Program-made: the position numbers and the translations under genes
The notes under the pieces: model-generated
Told to the model about the DNA's origin: nothing
What the model saw: the letters and a program-made list of their open reading frames with translations, nothing else
Databases searched by the model: none
Part shown: piece by piece, positions 26,190 through 35,313 of the stretch
Numbering within the stretch: the stretch's first letter is position 1
Layout: each line of letters opens with the position of its first letter
Assembly (NCBI RefSeq): GCF_001182785.1
Contig: NZ_CP012100.1
Span: forward strand, 186,001-250,000
Direction of reading: 5' to 3'
Source: Bacillus thuringiensis
Lineage (GTDB): Bacteria > Bacillota > Bacilli > Bacillales > Bacillaceae_G
Length of the DNA: 64,000 nt

Positions 26190-26621
26190 GTGAAAGGATT
26201 GGTTTATATTATTGATCAAACAGATTTTGAGATACTGAAATTATTAGGAGAAAACTCAAGAATACAATGGAAAGAATTAGGCCGAAAAATACATATGACG
26301 GGGCAGGCTGTAGGAAATCGAATCAGGAGATTAGAGGATTTAGGGATTATTGAACAATATACAATCGCAATAAACCGAATCAAACTAGGACAAACAGTGA
26401 CTGCATTTGTTACTTTGTTTGTAACATCAGCTAATCATCAAGAGTTTATGAATTTCTTTCAAAAAGAAGAAGAAATTTCTGAGGTACATCGTATAAGTGG
26501 TGAAGGATGTTATTTATTAAAAACACATTTTGCTTCTAATGAAGAATTGGATAACTTTCTAGGGAGACTATTAAAGTATGGGAATTATCGTGTTAACCTA
26601 TCAATAGGAACGTTAAAATAA
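26190..26621 (+). CDS. Lrp/AsnC-family regulator divergent from the cyanase operon
   Basis: 143 aa when read from GTG at 26190; starts at TTG 26199, or an ATT nearer to the usual family N-terminus DQTDFEILKLL, are possible because AAAGGA lies at 26193. The wHTH (KELGRKIHMTGQAVGNRIRRLEDLGII) is followed by a RAM domain. Family members respond to small metabolites. Its position suggests control of the carbonic anhydrase-cyanase genes, a different regulator from the LysR-type CynR of E. coli. Confidence 0.85.
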   Translation: MKGLVYIIDQTDFEILKLLGENSRIQWKELGRKIHMTGQAVGNRIRRLEDLGIIEQYTIAINRIKLGQTVTAFVTLFVTSANHQEFMNFFQKEEEISEVHRISGEGCYLLKTHFASNEELDNFLGRLLKYGNYRVNLSIGTLK

Positions 26622-26649
26622 AGTCTCTTTTCTTCGGAGGGGATACGTT

Positions 26650-26685
26650 ATTTTCTAATCCCTATTCGTATAGAGATTAGAAAAT
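26650..26685. terminator. Hairpin downstream of the second Lrp gene
   Basis: ATTTTCTAATCCCTAT pairs with ATAGAGATTAGAAAAT (15 of 16) around a 4-nt loop, followed by CGTTTAATTTTT. Confidence 0.6.
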
Positions 26686-26712
26686 CGTTTAATTTTTATC
26701 TTAAATAGTCAG

Positions 26713-26748
26713 AGCCTTACTACAATTTGTGTGTAGTAAGGCTTTTTA
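26713..26748 (+). terminator. Second terminator of the Lrp gene
   Basis: AGCCTTACTAC and GTAGTAAGGCT form a perfect stem followed by TTTTT. Confidence 0.85.
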
Positions 26749-26867
26749 AAGTTGTTTAAAAAATGGGAGTCATTCTATTCAACAATCGTGCTGAATTGTT
26801 GGGGGGAAATATGTTACTTTGAAGTTAAGTCATCCTTTGTTTTCTCTAAAGTAAACACATTCGTTTT

Positions 26868-27548
26868 TCAAGAAACATCTTGTACAACTAAATTCTGTTT
26901 TTGTAGATAAACAGCTTTATCTGACTGTTTGGCTACGTCTTGTGAATGAGTTACTACAATAATACATTTATTTTCTTTATGTGCTAACTCTCTAAACAAC
27001 TCAATAACTTCCATGGACGTTTCTTGATCTAAGTTTCCAGTCGGTTCATCTGCAATTAACAAATCTACATTACAAGATAATGCACGAGCGATTGCGACAC
27101 GTTGTTGTTGCCCACCGCTAAGCTGTAACACATTTCTTTTTGCTTCTATTTCTGTCAATCCTACTTTTTTTAGTAGCTCCAATGCTCTTATCTTTTTGTC
27201 TTTTACATCGACTCCTGTTATTTCCATTGCTGTTATAACATTTTGAAGTGCGGTCATATACGTAATGAGATTATAAGATTGAAAGATAATTGATACATAC
27301 TGATTTCGATAGTAGTCGAGACCAATTTTACGTATATCCGTTCCTTTATATAAGACATATCCACTTTTTGGAACGTCTAATCCACTGGCTAAACTAAGAG
27401 TTGTTGTTTTTCCTGAACCAGATGGCCCTAAGATAGTATAAAAACTTCCGGTTTGAAAAGAAAAATTTACATTTTGTAAGATTGTAGTTCTCTTATTATT
27501 ACTTTCATAATGATAATTGATATTTTTAAACTGTAAAATTGTCTCCAT
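26868..27548 (-). CDS. ABC transporter ATP-binding protein, MacB/LolD type
   Basis: 226 aa. Walker A GPSGSGKTT, signature LSGGQQQRVAIARAL, Walker B VDLLIADEPTGNLD and the switch histidine in VVTHSQD are all present. It begins 12 nt after its permease, so they are one operon. The family powers FtsX-like permeases that extrude peptides, antibiotics or lipoproteins. Ends about 120 bp before the two terminators of the convergent Lrp gene. Confidence 0.9.
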   Translation of the reverse strand: METILQFKNINYHYESNNKRTTILQNVNFSFQTGSFYTILGPSGSGKTTTLSLASGLDVPKSGYVLYKGTDIRKIGLDYYRNQYVSIIFQSYNLITYMTALQNVITAMEITGVDVKDKKIRALELLKKVGLTEIEAKRNVLQLSGGQQQRVAIARALSCNVDLLIADEPTGNLDQETSMEVIELFRELAHKENKCIIVVTHSQDVAKQSDKAVYLQKQNLVVQDVS

Positions 27549-27559
27549 ATAAATTCTCC

Positions 27560-28912
27560 TTATTCGTCTTTTAATAAAATCTGTTTTGGATTTAAACGAA
27601 GAATGGATAATGCCGGAAGAATCGTTCCTAGCATAGCGATTCCTAATCCAATCCCCCCTACTTTTCCTAAATCTTCAGTTGAAATACTTACATCGATATT
27701 ATCAACCGGGTCTACGTCTGCAACAGGGTTACCACTTAATTTTGCTATAGGATCTTCCGGTTTATCCTCATTCTTTGCTATTTCACTAGATAACAGATTA
27801 TCACCCACCTTTTGAGAAACTTTCTCACCTGTTGCTAAAGATAAGCCAAAAGCTAATACAGCAATACATAATACCTCAACTAGTAATTGACCCATTAACT
27901 TCCACTTCTTCTCGCCTATAGATAACAAAATTCCCATTTCTTTTCTACGTTCCTTAATAGAGAGCATAATTATTAATCCTAAAATCGTTGCACCTGCAAT
28001 AGACACTATAATTACAATCGTTTTGGAAAAAGATGCAACATTCTCGATTGGACCAATCATCTGTTTATAAACGTTATCTTGTGCATCTAATTCATAGTAC
28101 GCTGGTAACCCCAATTTTTTTGCTTCTTCTTTAAATGCATCAATATCCTTAGGATCCTTTAATGAATAGATTGCATTTTCCAGTGAATTCATAACAGAAT
28201 ACGGTACATATATTTGATTAGCAGGCTCTAATAAAGCAAAAGATTGTCCTCCAAAAGATGGAGCCTCTTCTTCAGACTCATATATACCTATAATTTCCAA
28301 ATCTTTCGTGGTAAGTTCCTGATCCATTACTTCACCTATCTGTAATTTATCACCCACTTTTAAATTGTTTTTTTCAGCTAGTTTTTTTTCAATCATAGCA
28401 ACTTTTTTTCCTACTATTTTTGACGTAATTCCCTCTCCTTCAACAAGTTTTAATTTTTTGTCTTGAGCAGCTTCTAATAAAGAAAAGTCTCTAACACCCT
28501 GTAAAGTGAAATTTAAATTATTATTTGGACCAAATGATTGAGCTCCTCCAGATGGTTCGACATTATGAAGCCCTTTCAGCTCAGCAATAGCACTTTTTAG
28601 ATAATTATAGTGATCTAAATACTTAGAGTTCTTTAATTTATTAGCTTCTTTTTTTTCGATACTTGGTACCTTTCTTGCTTCATTAGCATTTTGATTACTG
28701 TTTTGTTCTTCCAAATACTTATTTATATCAATTCTTAAGTTGATATTAGCTCCTAATTGTTGTCTAGCCAAATCTGTTGCTTTACTGGATGCACTTTGAA
28801 TCGTAAAACCAGCGAATACCAAATTAGTAACAACTAGAAAAATAGCAAGTAATATAAGTGACTTTCCCTTTCTTGATTGTAAACTCAAAAATGATCGTTT
28901 GATAAAATTCAT
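27560..28912 (-). CDS. FtsX/MacB-type ABC permease
   Basis: 450 aa from ATG 28912 (MNFIKRSFLSLQSRKGKS), preferred because AAGGAGG lies 9 nt upstream. One N-terminal membrane helix is followed by a large extracytoplasmic domain of about 250 residues (MacB_PCD type) and three C-terminal helices of the FtsX domain (the segment IVSIAGATILGLIIMLSIKERRK begins it). A second insertion of about 50 residues, rich in Asp, Glu and Pro, separates the last helices. No membrane-fusion partner is present, unlike many MacB systems. Export substrate unknown. Confidence 0.85.
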   Translation of the reverse strand: MNFIKRSFLSLQSRKGKSLILLAIFLVVTNLVFAGFTIQSASSKATDLARQQLGANINLRIDINKYLEEQNSNQNANEARKVPSIEKKEANKLKNSKYLDHYNYLKSAIAELKGLHNVEPSGGAQSFGPNNNLNFTLQGVRDFSLLEAAQDKKLKLVEGEGITSKIVGKKVAMIEKKLAEKNNLKVGDKLQIGEVMDQELTTKDLEIIGIYESEEEAPSFGGQSFALLEPANQIYVPYSVMNSLENAIYSLKDPKDIDAFKEEAKKLGLPAYYELDAQDNVYKQMIGPIENVASFSKTIVIIVSIAGATILGLIIMLSIKERRKEMGILLSIGEKKWKLMGQLLVEVLCIAVLAFGLSLATGEKVSQKVGDNLLSSEIAKNEDKPEDPIAKLSGNPVADVDPVDNIDVSISTEDLGKVGGIGLGIAMLGTILPALSILRLNPKQILLKDE

Positions 28913-28998
28913 GTTTTCTAACCTCCTTGATGCCATAGTAAAGTATCCATCTGGAGTTTAAATGTAGATTGTCTAGAGATATGTGGAGTTTATATGAG

Positions 28999-29014
28999 GT
29001 TCTGGTGCAAAAAC
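28999..29014 (+). repeat. Solo IS6-type terminal repeat
   Basis: GGTTCTGGTGCAAAAA resembles the ends of IS6/IS240-type insertion sequences. No IS6 transposase is adjacent. An inverted copy, TTTTGCACCAGAACC, lies at 55192-55206, facing this one. Likely a relic of an excised or degraded IS. Confidence 0.5.
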
Positions 29015-29187
29015 TTCTGGATAATTGCAAGTAATCTTTTTAATTTGGACATATAAACTGTGATTTAGACCATAACCTTGCCACTTTGGAAAATTTATGC
29101 TTACAACGATAAAATTTTAAATCCATCATAAAATCGCTTAAAATTATAAAGGCATTAAAAATAAAGTTTCACCAAAAACACTTAATA

Positions 29188-29259
29188 TAACTTAATTATA
29201 GGAGTGTTATCACACAATATAACTTAAACTAGATTGCATAATAACTTATTTTAACTTAA
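29188..29259 (+). promoter_or_regulatory. Phased TAACTTAA operator array upstream of the DeoR gene
   Basis: TAACTTAA occurs at 29188-29195, 29220-29227 and 29252-29259, exactly 32 bp apart (about three helical turns), with an extra TAACTTA 10 bp before the last. The array ends 22 bp upstream of the DeoR-family start. DeoR proteins bind spaced repeats, so autoregulation is likely. Confidence 0.65.
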
Positions 29260-29281
29260 TATATTCTTATGGAGGTTACTT

Positions 29282-30046
29282 ATGAATCAAGAAGAACGAT
29301 TGATACGAGTCTTTAATTATTTAGAAACAAATAAAACTATGAATATAAAAAAAATGTGTGAAATGTTTCATATCTCAAGAGATACTGCAAGAAGAGATAT
29401 AGTAAAACTTTCAAAAAACAAAGCAATAGTTAGAACTTATGGCGGAGTGGCTTTAGCTACTTTTCATAAGAAAATTGATACTTATCAAGTGCGGTCACAG
29501 ACTGCATTAGAAACGAAAAAATTGATTGGAATGAAAGCTGCAAATATAATTGCAAACAATGACATGATTTATTTAGACGTTTCAACAACTGTCAACTTTG
29601 TAGCGCAACATTTACAATCAAAGAACGTAACTATAGTGACGAACTCTATTGATACTGCTTATATGTTAGCTCAATCTGAAGATACGACTATTCACCTTTT
29701 AGGAGGAACTTTAAATAAGGTTTCTCGACATACTACGGGGACTTCGACCACTGAAAAACTCAAAGATTATCACTTTGACAAGGTAGTCATTGGAACCGCA
29801 GGTATTACAGAAGACGGGATATACTATGGTTTTGAAGAAGATATTTATTTCAAGCGTGAATTAATAAAGCATACTGATCAAGTTATTTTAGTGGCAGATC
29901 ACACTAAATGGAATCAGCGACGAAATTATAAGGGTTTAACGCTTGAATCTATAGACACATTCATTACAAATCAAGTTATGTCTAATGATTTATATAACAC
30001 TTTGAAAGAAAACGGTATTGAAGTAGTTATTGCAAGTGAAGATTAA
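29282..30046 (+). CDS. DeoR-family transcriptional regulator
   Basis: 254 aa. The N-terminal HTH_DeoR reads MNIKKMCEMFHISRDTARRD, followed by the DeoRC sugar-phosphate sensor domain, with conserved segments YLDVSTTVNF and VIGTAGITEDG. Such regulators sense phosphorylated sugars and repress sugar-utilisation operons. ATG with GGAGG upstream. The next gene is a HAD phosphatase that follows by 20 bp. A chimeric fragment of a second, similar DeoR gene lies at 40.4 kb. Confidence 0.92.
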   Translation: MNQEERLIRVFNYLETNKTMNIKKMCEMFHISRDTARRDIVKLSKNKAIVRTYGGVALATFHKKIDTYQVRSQTALETKKLIGMKAANIIANNDMIYLDVSTTVNFVAQHLQSKNVTIVTNSIDTAYMLAQSEDTTIHLLGGTLNKVSRHTTGTSTTEKLKDYHFDKVVIGTAGITEDGIYYGFEEDIYFKRELIKHTDQVILVADHTKWNQRRNYKGLTLESIDTFITNQVMSNDLYNTLKENGIEVVIASED

Positions 30047-30065
30047 AAAATCGGGAGGATTTATT

Positions 30066-30686
30066 TTGATTACATCTCTTATTTTTGACGTAGACGGCAC
30101 AATTTTAGACACAGAAAAAGCAATACTAAAATCCTTACAAAAAGTTTTAAAAGAAGAACTAAAGGAAGATTATGCGTTACAGGATTTAAGATTTGCATTA
30201 GGGATTCCTGGAAAAGAAACCTTAAAAAAATTAAATGTTAAAAATATAGACGTTGTTCATCCGAAATGGGCCAAATCTGTACTAGATTTTTCTCATGAAG
30301 TCTCCGTGTTTGAAGAGTTAGAAAAAATTATTAAAGAGTTATCTTTTAGTAAACTAAAGCTTGGTATTGTTACATCAAAAACTAAGCAAGAATTAATAGA
30401 TGAGTTCGAGCCATTTAATCTAAGCGGTCATTTTGAACGTATAATTTGTGCGTGTGATACGGATAAACACAAACCACACCCTGAACCATTATTAGCTTGT
30501 TTGAAACAATTAGATGTTCCTAATAATGAGTCAGTATACATCGGAGACTCTATATACGATATGCAATGTGCGAAAAGTGCTGGTGTTAAATTCGCACTCG
30601 CTTTATGGGGTTCAAAGACAAAAGAAGGTTTTGAAAAGGCTGATTATGTATTAAATTCCCCAAAAGATATTTTGGATTTAATTTAA
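30066..30686 (+). CDS. HAD-family phosphatase
   Basis: 206 aa from TTG at 30066, which has GGGAGGA 7 nt upstream. HAD motifs are I FDVDGTILDT, II TSKTK, III Lys in DKHKPHPEP and IV YIGDSIYDMQCA. The cap region places it with phosphoglycolate-phosphatase or beta-phosphoglucomutase type subfamily I enzymes. Transcribed with a DeoR regulator, so it probably dephosphorylates a sugar phosphate, perhaps the DeoR effector. Substrate not determinable. Confidence 0.9.
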   Translation: MITSLIFDVDGTILDTEKAILKSLQKVLKEELKEDYALQDLRFALGIPGKETLKKLNVKNIDVVHPKWAKSVLDFSHEVSVFEELEKIIKELSFSKLKLGIVTSKTKQELIDEFEPFNLSGHFERIICACDTDKHKPHPEPLLACLKQLDVPNNESVYIGDSIYDMQCAKSAGVKFALALWGSKTKEGFEKADYVLNSPKDILDLI

Positions 30687-30729
30687 TCAAGTTTCTTACT
30701 AATAAAGACATTAAGTTACTCACTAAAAC

Positions 30730-30764
30730 GTCGATTTCTTAACGTACAGGAAATCGACTTTTTA
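30730..30764 (+). terminator. Terminator of the deoR-HAD operon
   Basis: GTCGATTTC and GAAATCGAC pair around an 11-nt loop, followed by TTTTTATTT. Confidence 0.85.
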
Positions 30765-30958
30765 TTTATAGGATTAGCGAAAGAAATTCGGTTATTGTTG
30801 GTGCTATCTTTCAATGAAGGCTTTATTGATATTCTAGTTTTTTTAGCTAAGAACACGTTAACTCTAGTTGTCTTTATGGTTTATATTAAAATTCCGGCAA
30901 GTTTATGGGTTAATAATTAACTTACGGCTAATTAATAGATAAAATGATAATCAAAGTA

Positions 30959-31022
30959 TTAGCTTGATAGGAATAGGGTAACATCACTTGCCTATCAACT
31001 TAATATTTTAAACACCCCCATA
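30959..31022 (+). repeat. Degenerate bcr1-like hairpin
   Basis: AGCTTGATAGG ... CCTATCAACTT with a trailing ACCCCC is a decayed member of the hairpin family seen at 19.75, 46.9, 58.4 and 60.1 kb. The rest of 30765-31047 shows no gene. Confidence 0.45.
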
Positions 31023-31047
31023 ACAACAAAGTTTTTCTCTCTACAGT

Positions 31048-31318
31048 TATTTATGTAAACGCCATTGACTAATTTGTTTATAGACAATGCCATTTAACCA
31101 AAATAAAAAGGCCTAGATTGATCATATTTTAAGATTGATTTCCATAGTTGAAAGTAAACCTCATTTACAAATTCATTTGTTTCATAACCATTTTTAACTA
31201 TAGCAAATACGGTGTCATATATTCACTGAATTGTTAAATCAAATATATATTCAAAATCTTCTTCGTCACCGGATAACAGACGGTCTATCCAGTTGCTTAT
31301 GTTGTCATTACTAGCCAA
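31048..31318 (-). pseudogene. ECF-like sigma factor region 2, decayed
   Basis: From TTG at 31318 (AAGGAGG upstream) the minus strand reads LASNDNISNWIDRLLSGDEEDF, a typical sigma-70 region 1.2/2 start. A TGA stop follows EYIFDLTIQ. The frame resumes with IYDTVFAIVKNGYETNEFVN and EVYFQLWKSILKYDQSRPF, the region 2 core. A frameshift then leads to WLNGIVYKQISQWRLHK and a stop. Region 4 is gone. The similarity to sigma-70 family region 2 is by motif pattern. Confidence 0.6.
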
Positions 31319-31528
31319 ACAGGCAACCTCCTTAAAATTGATTTCACTATATATATTGGACAGTAATCATGATAAAGTTCCAAGTTTGATAAAAAATATA
31401 TATTTATCATCTCTTTAGAAATATATAGATTACGTTAAGCAATTAGGCTGGTGTAAATTCCACAAAATCCAATGTTTCCCATTTAAATATGATAGAATAG
31501 AAAGATATCTAAAGAGGAGGAAAAACTA

Positions 31529-31804
31529 CTGAACTCAAACACAAAACAGTTTATTTATGATATCCAGAAAAGAAAGAACAATTATATGGAAGATGTATTA
31601 ACTGCAATACAACACCCTAAAAAAGAGCAATCTGTACAGGTCATTCAAAATATAGTAGAGAAGATGGATATGATGATTAGTTTAGTTACTACCTACATGA
31701 CTATTGAAACAGAATCTATGAAAGAATTAAAAGAACTTCAGGAAGAAATTATCCATGCTCAAGCTTATATTCAAAAACGAAAATTTGAAGAAACACAGAG
31801 ATAA
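31529..31804 (+). CDS. Small coiled-coil protein, possible CTG start
   Basis: The only strong ribosome binding site, AGAGGAGG, lies 8 nt before CTG at 31529, and the frame is open from there (LNSNTKQFIYDIQKRKNNY) into the ATG at 31586, which itself has no such site. A 91-residue product with CTG initiation is therefore likely; the conservative version is 72 aa from 31586. The protein is helical, with a charged C-terminal coiled coil. No family recognised. Its terminator overlaps the stop codon. Confidence 0.55.
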   Translation: MNSNTKQFIYDIQKRKNNYMEDVLTAIQHPKKEQSVQVIQNIVEKMDMMISLVTTYMTIETESMKELKELQEEIIHAQAYIQKRKFEETQR

Positions 31805-31820
31805 AACCCTGTGTTTTTAT
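31791..31820 (+). terminator. Terminator overlapping the small ORF's stop codon
   Basis: AAACACAG and CTGTGTTT pair around the stop codon, followed by TTAT. Confidence 0.7.
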
Positions 31821-32152
31821 CCAGCAGTCTATGACGCCAATCTTTTATGAATCAAACTAGATGTAATTTGATTCTCAATTTAACTCGCGTTATGGAGTTT
31901 TGAGAATCCCTTAGCGTATAAAAACGTTAAAATGTGCGTGCTCCCCCTTTGTAACCTTAAAATTCATTCCAGCAATTCCTTACAACGTATATTTATATAT
32001 GCAAACTCTAATTACAGACAAAGGGAGAAGAATGTTTATTATTCTCCTCCCTCGGTCTATTAACAATACTTGATTATAGCTCTGTAACCTTTTTTATTCA
32101 TCACGTATTATTCTACGAATAGTTTAAGGTATAAGTACTCCTTATTTGATAT
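31821..32152. other. Gene-free interval with one hairpin
   Basis: GGGAGAAGAAT and ATTCTCCTCCC (32023-32051, 10 of 11 paired) form a hairpin without a T run. No gene seen. It lies between a + gene and the end of the SEDS gene and may end the latter's transcript. Confidence 0.45.
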
Positions 32153-33337
32153 TTAGTGCTGATTCACTGAAAACATATATTCTTTGTATGTTTTTCGTGT
32201 GGATAAAATAAGCCCCATCATTAACATGTTCGAAAATAAAGAGCTTCCTCCATATGATAAAAATGGAAGTGCAATACCTTTGACAGGCATTAATCCAACA
32301 ATCATACCGATATTTTGAAAAAATTGTAACATTAGAACGCCTACAATTCCTGCACATAGTAAGGTGCCGAATAAATTATCTGCGGAATTACCAATTATAA
32401 GTATTCGGGAAAGCATTAAGAAGAATATACATATTATAAAAGTGGCAACTATAAAACCGCCTTCTTCGGCAATTGTGGCAAAAATGAAATCAGTATGTTT
32501 TTCTGGAATATAAACATTTCCAGAACCGAGGCCTTTTCCTTCTATCCCCCCACTACCAACAGCTAAAATTGATTGTTGAGTTTGATATCCCTGATCTGTA
32601 TGCTGAAATGGATCTAACCAGCCTAAAATTCGCGATTGTTGATGGGGCTTTAATAAAGTAACTAACTTATTGAAGAAAATATCTGGATATTTTACGTATA
32701 TAAATATTAAAGCAGACAATACAGTCATCGGAATTCCTGCACATAGTACGATTAACTTTTTTTGGATTCCTGACATAAATATAATACATGCAATGGCTGC
32801 TATATATAGGAACACCATTCCCGTATCGGGTTGACTATATACAAGTAACGCAGGTGGAATAGTTATCAAACATATTTTACCAATCAAAAGTAAATCAGTT
32901 TGAAATGTCCGTGCCATATACTGTGCATTATGTTTTACGACTAAACTTGCGGCCAGAAGAATTAAGGCAAGCTTAAAAAATTCAGCTGGTTGAATAGCAC
33001 CAATAATTGGAAATCTAAACCATCTTTTTGCCCCTAATATTTCAGGTGTAAAACTTGACACTGGTAATACCTTTAAAATGATAATTGAGATGAACCCCAC
33101 AATATAAATCGGCCAAGCTAATTTTTGTAATTGATCTAAATCGATATTGGCAACAATTAATAATAGAACAAAACCTATGGCGTAATTTACTATTTGTTTC
33201 ATAGCAAAATTTTGGTTACCATATTGCCCGGTTTGCTGACTGCTGTATATTGCAACAATACTGGTGATACATAATATGAATAAAATGAATATTAGTTTCT
33301 TATCTAATTTTTTTAAAAAAACTATTTTCCCCACCAT
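32153..33337 (-). CDS. SEDS-family peptidoglycan polymerase (RodA/FtsW type)
   Basis: 394 aa with ten membrane segments. Family landmarks are LGAKRWFRFPIIGAIQPAEF, SQPDTGM, and the large extracellular loop with GWLDPFQHTDQGYQTQQS and PEKHTDFIFA, including the conserved aspartates. SEDS proteins polymerise glycan strands from lipid II with a class B PBP partner. A class B PBP is encoded 3.2 kb away on the other strand. ATG with AGGGGG upstream. This is likely an accessory copy, not the cell-cycle FtsW. Confidence 0.9.
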   Translation of the reverse strand: MVGKIVFLKKLDKKLIFILFILCITSIVAIYSSQQTGQYGNQNFAMKQIVNYAIGFVLLLIVANIDLDQLQKLAWPIYIVGFISIIILKVLPVSSFTPEILGAKRWFRFPIIGAIQPAEFFKLALILLAASLVVKHNAQYMARTFQTDLLLIGKICLITIPPALLVYSQPDTGMVFLYIAAIACIIFMSGIQKKLIVLCAGIPMTVLSALIFIYVKYPDIFFNKLVTLLKPHQQSRILGWLDPFQHTDQGYQTQQSILAVGSGGIEGKGLGSGNVYIPEKHTDFIFATIAEEGGFIVATFIICIFFLMLSRILIIGNSADNLFGTLLCAGIVGVLMLQFFQNIGMIVGLMPVKGIALPFLSYGGSSLFSNMLMMGLILSTRKTYKEYMFSVNQH

Positions 33338-33500
33338 TTCAACCCCCTAGACATTGTGGTATTTACTTCTTATAGGAACTATCCTGTTTTTTATGTGTAC
33401 ATTAACATTTATTAATATAATTTTACAATAATAAGGAGATATTGAACATTCTCAAATTTATCCATACTGATGAGGCTACTTTAAAAGGTGACTGATTAGT

Positions 33501-33611
33501 GTGGATAAGGAAAGTTTATTTAAATGGAGACATTATGAGCCTAATATTATTTTGTTGAACGTGAAATGGTACCTACGGTAAAACCTAAATTCTCGTGACT
33601 TGGTGGAGTGC
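33501..33611 (+). pseudogene. IS6-family transposase, N-terminal remnant
   Basis: VDKESLFKWRHYEPNIILL continues to NVKWYLR, then a TAA where the family has Tyr, then NLNSRDLVE. This is the typical IS6/IS240 transposase N-terminus. The rest is missing. The other sequence in 33338-33748 shows no gene. Confidence 0.7.
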
Positions 33612-33748
33612 TTTTTAAGTCCTGTCTACTTTGCATGAGTCACTCCAAACTCATCTGAACCAGGCATGTAGTCAGACCATTTTTAGAATACGGGTATCAC
33701 TATGACCTGGTTTAATAAATACCTCACACGAATCTTAAAATTCTTACA

Positions 33749-34405
33749 TTATAATTTTTCTGAATTACTCTTTGAATTTTTTCGGAGAAGTTCTTCAATA
33801 AGCTTTGCTTTTTCATTCACCCTTGTTGCATATGTGAAATCACCATAACAATATGGATACCTAAAATTTTTTTTATTTCCACCACAAGTGTACATCTCTG
33901 GATTTTGATCAACTTTCATCTTAGAAAAATTTTTGGCCGAATCTTCCGAGTGTTGTTTAACTTCTTGACTAGCAATAAAATCAATATACCCTGGTCCCAT
34001 ATTATAGCTTTGAATAATTGTCTCCATGCTAACATCTTTTTCCGTTCCATATTTGTACATTTGAGCAAAGTGTTTGACCCCTTGTTCAATGCTCAAGCTT
34101 GTCTCTTGAATTTCATTTGGCTTTAATCCCAGTGATTCAGAAGACTGCATAGGGTCGTTTCCCCCACCTCTACTCTCTTGGTACATAATTCCTAATAAAA
34201 CTGCTGTTTTACCTTCTAAATTATATTTTTCTAATTCTCTTTTCACGGTTAGCTCATATTGCAATAAACGTTGTTCGGTAGCAATCGCTTTATTTCTTTG
34301 AATATTGGTTTTATGCTTAACATAAAATATTACAGACATGGTTCCTAAACCTAAAATACTAATAAAGAATAATATAATAAATCGTTTTTTAATCGTATGC
34401 TTCAT
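33749..34405 (-). CDS. Membrane-anchored lysozyme-like (CwlT-type) protein
   Basis: 218 aa. One N-terminal membrane helix (about 9-28) precedes a short coiled coil and a lysozyme-like domain. The motif MYQESRGGGNDPMQSSESLG with the catalytic Glu is characteristic of the Lysozyme_like family found in the N-terminal half of CwlT from conjugative elements. Here it stands alone, without the NlpC/P60 domain. It probably hydrolyses glycan strands locally, and may have been part of a transfer module. Strong RBS GGAGGAGG. Confidence 0.8.
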   Translation of the reverse strand: MKHTIKKRFIILFFISILGLGTMSVIFYVKHKTNIQRNKAIATEQRLLQYELTVKRELEKYNLEGKTAVLLGIMYQESRGGGNDPMQSSESLGLKPNEIQETSLSIEQGVKHFAQMYKYGTEKDVSMETIIQSYNMGPGYIDFIASQEVKQHSEDSAKNFSKMKVDQNPEMYTCGGNKKNFRYPYCYGDFTYATRVNEKAKLIEELLRKNSKSNSEKL

Positions 34406-34606
34406 ACATTACTCCTCCTCCTATAAAAAATCCGTACCTCTTTGGACTCAAAATTATTTTTTTAGGTGTAAAGTTTAATATAGGAATTTAAAGAAAAAAC
34501 AACCGCCTGAATTGGAGGTTTTTTCAAAGCGGGTTATTCTTTGAATCGTTTCCGTACCCCTACAAATGTCACACTTTTTTTTGAACTTTGCTGTTCTTTG
34601 TTTTGC

Positions 34607-35313
34607 TCAATTGATACATTTCTTTTCAATTAAATGATACGATACTATAGAACAAAGTATTGTCATTGTAATACATAAGATAAGAAGGAAAAGGATAGGT
34701 ATTTTTGTATACAAAAGTTTAAATAGTACCATCATGATTGGAAAATGACATAAATAGATACTATATGAAATTTCTCCTAAGTATACAAATACACTCTTAT
34801 TTAAAATTTCTTTTACCTTTAGATTATTCATGGCCATTATAATCAGTATACTAACGCCAATTACGACACCCCAATCCTTTAATAGGAAAGCCGTATCACT
34901 ACGAGAAATCAGCAAAATTCCAGTAGAGTATACATATAGAAAGATTCCTAGTGTGATAAGAAGATTTCTTTTTAAATTTTTCATATTTCTATATAAATGG
35001 GTAAGTTTTTCCTGATGCTTAAAAAGTAACATTCCGACCATAAACATAGATGTGAAATGCAGTGTATCGGCATAACCATTATAAAATCCCTCAGCTTTCC
35101 CAATATGCAACATATTAAGGAAAATACCAATTAAAGAAAAGCTCATAGCAAACAGTATCGTTTTCTTCCAACTCTGTTTATAAAACAGAAGGAATAACAA
35201 GGGAAACACGATAAAGATGCGCATTTCTTGAGCTAATAACAAAAATGTCCGATTACCACTGTAATAGCTGCTAATCCCCGTATAGAATCTAACTCTTTTA
35301 TTCTCTTACTCAT
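34607..35313 (-). pseudogene. Acyltransferase-3 family membrane protein, internally deleted
   Basis: ATG at 35313 with AAGGAG upstream begins MSKRIKELDSIRGLAAITVV, the typical start of OafA/YrhL-type acyltransferases, and runs out of frame after GHF. A second frame takes over at LLLAQEMRIFIVFPLLFLLF and continues with about six membrane segments to the C-terminus. About 100 or more residues between these parts are missing. So it is a deletion derivative. These enzymes O-acetylate cell-surface polymers. A fragment of a second copy lies at 35.8 kb. Confidence 0.75.
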
